Made by a program: the position numbers and the translations under genes
In this document: positions 1-6,707 of the stretch, in pieces
How the letters are laid out: every line of letters begins with the position of its first letter
How positions within the stretch are numbered: position 1 is the stretch's first letter
NCBI GenBank assembly: GCA_016840905.1
Contig: JAEORM010000257.1
Location: 1-6,811 of the forward strand
Length of the DNA stretch: 6,811 nt
Direction: 5' to 3'
From: Candidatus Gerdarchaeota archaeon
GTDB lineage: Archaea > Asgardarchaeota > Heimdallarchaeia > JABLTI01
Notes under the pieces: model-generated
Database searches by the model: none
What the model saw: the letters and a program-made list of their open reading frames with translations, nothing else
Told to the model about the DNA's origin: nothing

Positions 1-785
1 ATTGAACGTCCAGAATAGGCAATTGATGATGATTGTAGTGAATAATTATTACCATTGAATGAAATAGCAGTTCCGCCATTATCTCGGATATATTTCAGCA
101 TTTGAATATCGGTAATACTATCACCGATGGCAATTGCTTCAGAGGGATCTTTGCTATGTTTTTCTAGCAATTCGATAACATTGGCTCGTTTTCGTCCACC
201 TCCACAAACAATTGTTGAATTGAACACTGGACCAAATTCTGATTTAGGAATAGTATCCCAGAAGAACTTGTCAAGATCTTTTTTTACTTCTGCTAATCCA
301 TTAGTTAAATATCTAGGAAAAATTTCGTCAAATAAGATATTCAATACCTCTGTTGAGCTTGGTTTTAACATAAAGTCTAATTTTGTACAACGAACCTTAC
401 TCTCAGGATGATTCAATTTTGCTGCGATAGTATAAGCATGATGTGTATAACTTGTTGAAATTATATAGGTAGGAATTTCATTTTGATGAAGATAATCAAA
501 AAGTTCAACTGCACCTACAGTGGGTTCAGCTGACCTAGAAATATCAAAAAGCATTTCCTCATCTGCATAGGCAACAATTATTGGGGCTATGAGCTTTAAA
601 GTATCACCAGGCCAATAGTCTTCTTTTTTATCGACAAGAAATAGCTCATCATCATATAAGCTGACCATTTCAAATAATTGATAGAAATCATTCTCCTTTC
701 CCAATTTTTTACCAATTTCAGCTATAACATCTGCTGCATGGTCAATAGGACAGAGAGGTCCTTCTAGGTCAAAAAAAGCTATCAT
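1..785 (-). CDS. HAD-superfamily phosphatase-like protein, EhaR-like (COG4030 type), 3' end missing
   Basis: The first 261 codons of this gene are open and run off the left edge. The start is ATG at 785, inside an ATGA overlap with the purD stop; no good Shine-Dalgarno is seen, so translation is probably coupled to purD. The HAD motifs are present in order. Motif I is FFDLEGPL (Asp6 as nucleophile; the second acid is Glu8, as in other DxEG-type HAD enzymes). Motif II is in YIISTSYT (Ser110/Thr111). Motif III is Lys199 in CGGGRKRA. Motif IV is AIGDSITDIQML (Asp222, Asp226). About 90 residues lie between motifs II and III, suggesting a cap insertion. The DLEGPLxPxDHA start and GDSITD ending recall archaeal HAD proteins labelled energy-converting hydrogenase A subunit R; that label is from memory of the family and need not describe function. 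No hydrogenase gene is near. A soluble cytoplasmic phosphohydrolase is likely; substrate unknown. Position after purD suggests a link with purine or phosphoribosyl metabolites, which is inference. Confidence 0.8.
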   Translation of the reverse strand, partial: MIAFFDLEGPLCPIDHAADVIAEIGKKLGKENDFYQLFEMVSLYDDELFLVDKKEDYWPGDTLKLIAPIIVAYADEEMLFDISRSAEPTVGAVELFDYLHQNEIPTYIISTSYTHHAYTIAAKLNHPESKVRCTKLDFMLKPSSTEVLNILFDEIFPRYLTNGLAEVKKDLDKFFWDTIPKSEFGPVFNSTIVCGGGRKRANVIELLEKHSKDPSEAIAIGDSITDIQMLKYIRDNGGTAISFNGNNYSLQSSSIAYSGRS

Positions 786-2119
786 AAAACATTCAACTCT
801 TTCAAATGGTCAATTCGTTTTTGTATTAACTCTTGAGTTCCTACATCTTTTCGATGGAATAATGAACCTTTGACGTAATTAGTTGCTTTTTCAGCTATCA
901 TTTCAGCTTCTGCAATAGTATTAGCTTTTCCTACAATCGCAACCGCTCGAGATGAAGTAGTGATTATTTCACCACTTTTTATTTCATTAACAGATGAGTA
1001 ATAGAGTTCCCCACCTTCTTTGATTACTTTCTTTTCCTCTACTTTAATCGGTTCATCCTTAAGAGGTGATTCTGGGTATCCATCAGGTACAATATATTTG
1101 CAAACAGTAGCTTGTTTACTAAATTCAATTGGAAGATCACCTAATTGCCTATTGATCATCGCTTTAAAAATAGATACTAGAGGTGTTTTAAGCAATGGTA
1201 GAACATTCATAGCTTCTGGGTCACCAAAGCGAGCATTATATTCCAAAAGTTTCAAACCATGCGGTGTTAACATAAATCCTCCATAAAGTATGCCACAATA
1301 ATCATCACCTGTTTCCTCTTTCAAAGCTTTAGCTGTTTTACGAATTATTTCAAGAGCTTCGTTAACAACCTCTTGAGAAATAAAAGGTAAAAGATGATTT
1401 TCAGCACTATAGGATCCCATTCCTCCTGTATTTGGCCCTTTGTCCCCGTCATAAGCTCGTTTATGGTCTTGAGCAATAGGCATAGGTATTACTTCTTCAC
1501 CTGCAACAAAACATTGAAGCGAAAACTCTTCTCCTTCTAATAATTCTTCTAAAACAACCGATTCCCCAGAATTGAAAATTTCATTGCAAAAAGCAAGAAC
1601 ATCATCGACACTCTGGAGATGTTCGCCCATAAGCTTTACACCTTTTCCACCTGCAAGCCCGTCTCTCTTCACTGCTACTTTTCCCAATTCAGTGATATAA
1701 TCAATAATATCTTGTTCTTCAGAATTCGGTGTGAATACTTTAAAACCAGGTAATCCTGGAATATTATATTCTTCCATTAACTCTCGAGTAAAACTTTTAG
1801 ATGATTCAATCTTTGCAGCAATCATCTTAGGTCCTATAGATGGGATGCCTTTTTCAAGAAGAAAATCAACTATACCATGAGCAAGGGGATCTTCAGGACC
1901 AATCACCGCAATCTGTGGTTTTACTTCATAGACAAAAGCAGCCAAAGAATCATAATCATCTAATTTTGCTAATTTGATCTCTGTTGAAAGTTTAGCTATG
2001 CCGGGATTTTTAGCTTTCATAAAAGAATAGAGCTCAACCTTACTATCTTTTTTCAGTGCTTTAGCAATTGCATGTTCTCTTGCACCTTGTCCAACTAATA
2101 GAATTTTAATTTTACTCAT
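782..2119 (-). CDS. purD: Phosphoribosylamine-glycine ligase (GAR synthetase)
   Basis: PurD joins glycine to 5-phosphoribosylamine with ATP to give GAR, step 2 of purine synthesis, in the cytoplasm. The 445 residues match the usual single-domain-set PurD length, so this is not a PurD-PurM/PurN fusion. Order of motifs: N-domain VGQGAREHA (about residues 9-17), IGPEDPLAHGI (73-83), ATP-grasp KRDGLAGGKGV (151-161), the signature QDHKRAYDGDKGPNTGGMGS (217-236), and LEYNARFGDPEA (292-303) with the metal-binding Glu and Asn. The C-terminal domain ends with HRKDVGT. KNPGIAKLS and HRKDVGT look archaeal. Start choice: ATG at 2119 puts four residues before KILLVG, as the family expects, with GGTGA 13 nt upstream. 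A TTG at 2131 would add four residues but sits one base from that GGTGA, so it is less likely. It follows purF by 67 nt and overlaps the next gene by four bases, so co-transcription is expected. Confidence 0.96.
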   Translation of the reverse strand: MSKIKILLVGQGAREHAIAKALKKDSKVELYSFMKAKNPGIAKLSTEIKLAKLDDYDSLAAFVYEVKPQIAVIGPEDPLAHGIVDFLLEKGIPSIGPKMIAAKIESSKSFTRELMEEYNIPGLPGFKVFTPNSEEQDIIDYITELGKVAVKRDGLAGGKGVKLMGEHLQSVDDVLAFCNEIFNSGESVVLEELLEGEEFSLQCFVAGEEVIPMPIAQDHKRAYDGDKGPNTGGMGSYSAENHLLPFISQEVVNEALEIIRKTAKALKEETGDDYCGILYGGFMLTPHGLKLLEYNARFGDPEAMNVLPLLKTPLVSIFKAMINRQLGDLPIEFSKQATVCKYIVPDGYPESPLKDEPIKVEEKKVIKEGGELYYSSVNEIKSGEIITTSSRAVAIVGKANTIAEAEMIAEKATNYVKGSLFHRKDVGTQELIQKRIDHLKELNVL

Positions 2120-2151
2120 AATACTCGCCAATTCACCAATGTTTTTGTTTC

Positions 2152-2188
2152 AAATAAGATTTTTCCTTAAAGGCGTTTCATCTTATTT
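2152..2188. repeat. Perfect 9-bp inverted repeat between purF and purD
   Basis: AAATAAGAT (2152-2160) and ATCTTATTT (2180-2188) are exact reverse complements separated by 19 bases. On the transcribed (minus) side the first arm covers most of the purF stop codon, so an mRNA stem would form directly at the purF 3' end, about 30 nt before the purD start. The stem is A/U-rich with a long loop and has no following U-run, so it is a poor intrinsic terminator. An mRNA processing or stability element is possible, and chance in AT-rich DNA cannot be excluded. Confidence 0.45.
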
Positions 2189-3617
2189 ATGATTCTCGCT
2201 CACACAATGCTTGTGAAGGAGGTTCTTTTATTGGATAATCCCCAGTTAAGCATGCTAAACAGAGATTGTTATTTTCTGGCCATTTATCAAAACCAATAGA
2301 ATCAACTAAGCCAGGAACAGTATTGTAAATAACTGCATCAACACCAATTATCTCAGCTATTTGCTCATCTGTTCTTCCACAAGCTATTAATTCTCTTTCT
2401 GTTGGAAAATCTGTTCCCATGAAACAAGGGTTGATTAATTTTGGGCAACTAATGGCAAAATAAACTTTAGATGCACCAGCATCTCTAATCATTTTTATAA
2501 TTCCTCTTGAGGTTGTTCCTCTTACAATGGAGTCATCAACTAAAACAACACGTTTGCCTTTCACTAAATTCGATAAGACATTTAATTTCACTTTTACTGC
2601 TTCTTCACGAGCAGTTTGTCTTGGCATAATAAAAGTACGTCCAACATATCTATTCCTTATCAGTGCTTCGGAATATTCTATGCCTGTTTCTTTGGAGAAA
2701 CCAATTGCTGCGATACGTCCAGAGTCAGGAATTGGTACTACAATGTCTGCCTCATATCCTTGCTCTTTAAATAATATCCCTAATGCTTTTCCAATACGTT
2801 CTCGTGCTTCATAAGCTGAAATACCATCCATAACAGCATCTGGTCGAGCAAAATATACCCATTCAAACATACAGTGAGCATAAGAATCGTTTTTAATCAA
2901 TTGCTTCTTCTTAACACTTTTTTCAGTAACAATTATTACTTCGCCGGGTTTAACATCAGCTTCGAATTTTGCCCCAACAATAGTAAGACCAATCGTTTCT
3001 GAAGCAATTACAATATCCCCTTCTTTTGACTTGCCATAACATAGTGGTTTAAACCCTAATGGATCTCGCATAGCAACCATTTCTCCCTTGTCGGTTGTGA
3101 TTAGAATGGAATATGCCCCATCAAGTTTCTTTATTAGAACTTCACATGCTTTTAGCATATCATTATTATTTTCTTCTAAAGCTAAATCCAATAATTTACC
3201 AATCACTTCTGTATCTGTATCGTGACTGAATCTGAATCCTTGAGTCATAAGATAATTTCTAACTTCTTCGTAATTGGAAACCGTTCCATTAAAAGCAATG
3301 GCTATTTTGTACGTTTTAGTCTGTAAAACAAATGGTTGGACACCTACTGTAAGATCTGATCCTGCGGTTGGATATCGGACATGTCCAATACCGTCTTTTC
3401 CTTTTAATGCTGCTAAAGTGTTTTTATCAAAAATATCTTGAACATATCCTAAATCAGATATAGTTTTCATATTTTGTTTATTCACAACAGTTATTCCTGC
3501 ACTAGATTGTCCTCGATGTTGTAAGGTTAAAAGTCCTTGGTAAATAAGAAACCCTAAATCATGTATTCTTTTTGTTGTTCGTATACCAATAATACCGCAA
3601 TGATCTTTTATTGACAA
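2187..3617 (-). CDS. purF: Amidophosphoribosyltransferase (glutamine PRPP amidotransferase)
   Basis: PurF moves ammonia from glutamine to PRPP, giving 5-phosphoribosylamine; it is the committed first step and the usual target of nucleotide feedback. The 476 residues are full length. The N-terminal Ntn glutaminase begins MSIKDH-CGIIGI, so removal of a six-residue propeptide should expose Cys7. Other glutaminase features are HRGQSSAG (34-41), GHVRYPTAG (78-86) and FNGTVSNY (109-116), a loop of archaeal style where bacteria usually have NGN. The phosphoribosyltransferase domain has the PRPP motif VVLVDDSIVRGTT (357-369). Cys249, Cys398, Cys453 and Cys456 match the four [4Fe-4S] ligands of the Bacillus-type enzyme, so an oxygen-sensitive cluster is predicted. 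The start is TTG at 3617, with GAGG eight bases upstream; no in-frame ATG or GTG fits before Cys7. It sits 85 nt after purL. Confidence 0.96.
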   Translation of the reverse strand: MSIKDHCGIIGIRTTKRIHDLGFLIYQGLLTLQHRGQSSAGITVVNKQNMKTISDLGYVQDIFDKNTLAALKGKDGIGHVRYPTAGSDLTVGVQPFVLQTKTYKIAIAFNGTVSNYEEVRNYLMTQGFRFSHDTDTEVIGKLLDLALEENNNDMLKACEVLIKKLDGAYSILITTDKGEMVAMRDPLGFKPLCYGKSKEGDIVIASETIGLTIVGAKFEADVKPGEVIIVTEKSVKKKQLIKNDSYAHCMFEWVYFARPDAVMDGISAYEARERIGKALGILFKEQGYEADIVVPIPDSGRIAAIGFSKETGIEYSEALIRNRYVGRTFIMPRQTAREEAVKVKLNVLSNLVKGKRVVLVDDSIVRGTTSRGIIKMIRDAGASKVYFAISCPKLINPCFMGTDFPTERELIACGRTDEQIAEIIGVDAVIYNTVPGLVDSIGFDKWPENNNLCLACLTGDYPIKEPPSQALCERES

Positions 3618-3625
3618 CTGAGTAT

Positions 3626-3629
3626 CCTC
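3626..3629 (-). promoter_or_regulatory. Shine-Dalgarno site supporting the TTG start of purF
   Basis: GAGG lies eight bases before the TTG at 3617, ideal spacing, and decides this unusual start. It lies inside a small self-complementary element, TGAG-GATA-CTCA (3619-3630), which could hide it in the mRNA. Confidence 0.6.
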
Positions 3630-3632
3630 ATG

Positions 3633-3647
3633 CGAGATATTTTCTCG
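3633..3647. repeat. Small hairpin just upstream of the purF ribosome binding site
   Basis: On the minus strand CGAGA-AAATA-TCTCG is a perfect 5-bp stem with a 5-nt loop, ending three bases before the GAGG site. Its second arm contains CTC, which could instead pair with the GAG of the ribosome binding site, so two exclusive foldings are conceivable. The pairing is visible; a regulatory role is inference. Confidence 0.35.
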
Positions 3648-3675
3648 TTTTATTAAAAAGTCTTTAGATTCGAAT

Positions 3676-3697
3676 AAAAAAGCATGAAGGCATTTTT
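3676..3697 (-). terminator. Weak terminator-like hairpin and U-run after purL
   Basis: Starting six bases after the purL stop, the minus strand reads AAAAATGC-CTTCAT-GCTTTTTT: seven pairs with one T/T mismatch, and a run of six T on the coding strand. Archaeal polymerase can stop at T-runs alone, so partial termination between purL and purF is possible. The stem has only two G/C pairs, so this call is weak. Confidence 0.25.
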
Positions 3698-3702
3698 CTT
3701 AC

Positions 3703-5949
3703 TTATTTCTTGCCTTCCATTTCTTCTTCCATTCGATTCATCCAGACATCCTTAATCTCTTCTAATGGCAAATCAACAATTAATTGATTTTGGGAATTTT
3801 TTACTACTAATTTTTTATCACTAGTTACTTTTCCAATGACTGATATAGGAATATTACTCTTAGTAAAAATGGTTTTAATTGTGTTAACATTTTCCTCTTT
3901 TGCTGTAAAAATAAATCGACCATGAGTTTCAGAGAATAATTTAATGTCTATTCGCTTTGTATCAGCAATGATTTGATTGATATCTATTGTAAATCCTTGA
4001 TTACCAGAAATAGCCATTTCTGTTAGTGCAGCAAATAATCCTCCTTTAGAGACATCATGACTGGCAGTTATCAAGCCACTTTTTATTACTTCCACAACAT
4101 TTGCTAGAAGATTCTTCGCTAGAGTAAAATCTACTTTTGGTACCAGTCCATCATTACTTTGGTAAATTTCCTTAGTATATTCAGAACCACCAATTTCAGT
4201 TTTTGTTTCGCCAATTAGCAGAATAACTTCATCTTTTGTTTTGAATTTGATATTTACTGCTTTTGAAACATCCTCAAGTAATCCAGCAGCAAAAATAACT
4301 GGTGAAGGTTTTACTGCTACATCATTCACTTCGTCGTGATTGTAGAAGCTTACATTACCACCAACACAAGGAACACCTAAAGTTTTTGCTGCGTCACCTA
4401 ATCCTTCAACAGCTTTTTCAAAAGTCCAAAAAACTTGTGGATGTTCTGGGTTACCAAAGTTTAGGCAATCAGTAAAAGCAATTGGTTCAGCTCCTACAGC
4501 AGCAATATTACTACATGCTTCCATTAATATTCCTGCTCCACCATTATAAGGATCTAAGTAGCATTGGCTTGAATTACCATCAAAAGTTACTGCTACTCCT
4601 CTTTTACTACCAAATTCTGAGAGTCTAAATACTCCCGCATCTGCTTGTCCTGATTTAACAACAGAATGCAATCCAATTTCGGTATCATATTGTTGATAGA
4701 CCCATTTGCGGCTGATTAGATTGTCACTACTCATTATCTTTCGACAAATTTCATTATATTCAGTAATTTGAGGTTCTTGTGGCAACCATTTTTTATCAAG
4801 TTCATCCAAGTATTTAGGATAACTTGCTTGTCTATTAGCTGCAGGTGGTTTAGTAAGCAAATGTGCCGGTAAATCAACAATAGTTTGTCCTTGGTATTTT
4901 ACTACACATTTTCCAGTTTTGGTTACTTCGCCAAGGATTTCAAAGGGGAGTTCATATTTGTTAAATACCGCACTGATTTTCTCAACGTTCTCAGTTTTTA
5001 CCACAAAGAACATTCTTTCTTGTGATTCACTAATTAAAATCTCCCAAGGTTCCATATCACTTTCGCGAAGTCGTATTTTCTCAAGGCTAATCTCTGTACC
5101 AGTTCCACCCATATCCGCGGTTTCAGAAATTGAACAGGTTACTCCAGCAGCACCAAGATCTTTTAATCCTTCAACTAAACCTTTCTTAATTGCTTCTAGG
5201 GTAGCTTCGATGATCAATTTTTTCATATAAGGATCACCTATCTGAACCGCACCACGATCACTTTCTGATTCTTCAGTGATATTTTTTGAAGCAAAAGAAG
5301 CGCCTCCTATTCCATCTCTACCTGTGGATCCACCAAGAAGAATTAATTTATCACCAGGAGTGCTTGCTTTACTATGTGCTAGTTCCTCTTTTCGCATAAC
5401 ACCAAAGCAACCAACATTAATAAGACAATTTATTTGGAATGAGGGATCAAATTCGATATCGCCACCTGCATTAGCAATACCTACACAATTACCATAATCA
5501 CCTACACCTTTTGTTACCCATTTTAACAGCCATTTAGTATGGGGATCAGATAATTTACCTAATCGAAAACTATCAAGTAGACCTATTGGTCGTGCTCCCA
5601 TACAAAGAATGTCCCTAATGATTCCCCCTATACCAGTTGCAGAACCATTGTAAGGATCCAAAGCACTCGGATGGTTATGAGATTCTAGTTTGAAAACTAA
5701 TGCTAACCCATCACCAATATCTACAACCCCAGCATCTTCACCTGGACCACAAATTACTCGAGGGCCTTCGGTTGGTAATTTTGGTAAAACAGGTCGAGAA
5801 CTTTTGTAACTGCAATGCTCAGAATTCATTACTTCTAACATAGCTGCTTCAGGGAGAGTAAGATCTCGTTTTAGAACACTGTACACAGCATCTTTTTCTT
5901 CTTCAGTTAGATTGATTTTTTCTTTTAGAATAAATTCTTGCTGGGTCAT
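3703..5949 (-). CDS. purL: Phosphoribosylformylglycinamidine (FGAM) synthase, synthetase subunit
   Basis: PurL activates FGAR with ATP and aminates it to FGAM, step 4 of the pathway, using ammonia delivered by PurQ. At 748 residues it is the small PurL that works with separate PurQ and PurS, not the roughly 1300-residue fused enzyme. Motifs: SEHCSYKSSR (43-52) with the catalytic-loop His45, FKLESHNHPSALDPYNG (86-102), an AIR-synthase-like domain with GGSTGRDGIGGASFAS (206-221), DLGAAGVTCSISE (264-276), then the second half with DPYNGGAG (466-473), CVGGNVSFYN (528-537) and SHDVSKGG (630-637). Both halves of the internally duplicated fold are complete. The ATG start at 5949 shares one base with the purQ stop (TAATG) and has AGGAG nine bases upstream. 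Codon use is A/T-ending throughout, like purF and purD. No recognisable purS is visible in the window. Confidence 0.97.
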   Translation of the reverse strand: MTQQEFILKEKINLTEEEKDAVYSVLKRDLTLPEAAMLEVMNSEHCSYKSSRPVLPKLPTEGPRVICGPGEDAGVVDIGDGLALVFKLESHNHPSALDPYNGSATGIGGIIRDILCMGARPIGLLDSFRLGKLSDPHTKWLLKWVTKGVGDYGNCVGIANAGGDIEFDPSFQINCLINVGCFGVMRKEELAHSKASTPGDKLILLGGSTGRDGIGGASFASKNITEESESDRGAVQIGDPYMKKLIIEATLEAIKKGLVEGLKDLGAAGVTCSISETADMGGTGTEISLEKIRLRESDMEPWEILISESQERMFFVVKTENVEKISAVFNKYELPFEILGEVTKTGKCVVKYQGQTIVDLPAHLLTKPPAANRQASYPKYLDELDKKWLPQEPQITEYNEICRKIMSSDNLISRKWVYQQYDTEIGLHSVVKSGQADAGVFRLSEFGSKRGVAVTFDGNSSQCYLDPYNGGAGILMEACSNIAAVGAEPIAFTDCLNFGNPEHPQVFWTFEKAVEGLGDAAKTLGVPCVGGNVSFYNHDEVNDVAVKPSPVIFAAGLLEDVSKAVNIKFKTKDEVILLIGETKTEIGGSEYTKEIYQSNDGLVPKVDFTLAKNLLANVVEVIKSGLITASHDVSKGGLFAALTEMAISGNQGFTIDINQIIADTKRIDIKLFSETHGRFIFTAKEENVNTIKTIFTKSNIPISVIGKVTSDKKLVVKNSQNQLIVDLPLEEIKDVWMNRMEEEMEGKK

Positions 5950-6707
5950 TACTTTCTACTCCTAATGAAATTTTCAATTGATTTAAAGTATAATTTTCCA
6001 TGATCAGAACCCCAGGGGCTTAAAATGCTCTCAGAAGCACGTTCTGGATGGGGCATAAGACCTACTACATTTCCTTCTAAATTACAGATTCCTGCGATGT
6101 TTTCAATTGACCCATTTGGATTAGCTGCTTGTGTTATCTGGTTGTTTTCATCAACATATCGCCAAACGATTTGATCATTATCATTGAGTTCTTTCAACCC
6201 TTGTTCATCATTAAAATATCTGCCTTCTCCATGAGCGATAGGTATTCGCCAGAAAAGTTCTTTGGAAGGAAGGGAGGTTGCAGCACTACGATTTGTTTCA
6301 ACCCGTAAATTAACCCATTTACAACTGAATCGTAGTGTATCATTACGAATTAATGCTCCTGGAAGTAATCCTGCTTCTACAAGGATTTGAAAACCATTAC
6401 AAACACCAAAAACATACTTCCCCCCACCAACAAAGCCGACAAGACGATCAACAAACCTCCCACCACCAGAAACCTTTGAATGCAAAATCTTATTAGCAAA
6501 AGCCTTACCCGCACCAAGATCATCACCAAAAGAAAACCCGCCAGGAAAATTCAAAACATGAAAATCATCAAGATCAACCTTGCCGGATAACAACTCATTA
6601 AAATGAACTATAACCGAGTCAGCACCAGCCAACCGATAAGCCAAAGCGATCTCCCTCTCACAATTAACCCCAAACCCGGAAACGACCAAAGATCTTACCT
6701 TCACCAC
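5949..6707 (-). CDS. purQ: FGAM synthase, glutaminase subunit PurQ (compositionally mosaic)
   Basis: PurQ hydrolyses glutamine and passes ammonia to PurL. The 252 residues form one class I glutamine amidotransferase domain. Features: [15 protein letters not shown] (10-24), [20 protein letters not shown] (54-73), the nucleophile Cys103 in [10 protein letters not shown] (100-109), [11 protein letters not shown] (155-165), [12 protein letters not shown] (196-207), and the triad partners His220 and Glu222 in GLMPHPERA (216-224). The protein reads as complete. Start: GTG at 6707 with AGGGGG seven bases upstream; the adjacent GTG at 6704 is equally credible, because it would give a GTGA overlap with the preceding stop. 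The stop overlaps purL by one base. Codons 1-106 use AAG and GAG for every Lys and Glu, while codons 107-252 use almost only AAA and GAA. The gene therefore looks like two sources joined near base 6390. Confidence 0.94.
   Translation of the reverse strand: MVKVRSLVVSGFGVNCEREIALAYRLAGADSVIVHFNELLSGKVDLDDFHVLNFPGGFSFGDDLGAGKAFANKILHSKVSGGGRFVDRLVGFVGGGKYVFGVCNGFQILVEAGLLPGALIRNDTLRFSCKWVNLRVETNRSAATSLPSKELFWRIPIAHGEGRYFNDEQGLKELNDNDQIVWRYVDENNQITQAANPNGSIENIAGICNLEGNVVGLMPHPERASESILSPWGSDHGKLYFKSIENFIRSRK
5959..5963 (-). promoter_or_regulatory. Ribosome binding site of purL
   Basis: AGGAG lies nine bases before the purL ATG, inside the last codons of purQ. It gives purL its own initiation signal as well as coupling through the TAATG overlap. 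Confidence 0.6.

Noticed and set aside
127..411. Plus-strand open frame of 94 codons
   Set aside because: It lies antisense to the HAD gene, has no family motifs, and the minus-strand frame carries clear HAD motifs.
2120..2131. TTG at 2131 as the purD start, giving 449 residues
   Set aside because: The only ribosome binding site candidate (GGTGA) is one base away, too close, and family members begin a few residues before KILLVG. ATG 2119 fits better.
3608..3631. Seven-residue leader peptide (ATG at 3631) overlapping the purF start
   Set aside because: Its ATG overlaps the GAGG site that serves purF and it has no ribosome binding site of its own. A chance frame is simpler.
3645..3670. Archaeal TATA-like box (TTTTTAATA on the minus strand) before purF
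   Set aside because: Such strings are common in DNA this AT-rich, no clear BRE precedes it, and the spacing to purF is not decisive.
4919..5497. Two plus-strand open frames of 103 and 73 codons opposite purL
   Set aside because: They are antisense to strongly conserved PurL sequence and have no recognisable protein features. The same applies to the plus-strand frames at 1020-1286 and 2527-2814, opposite purD and purF.
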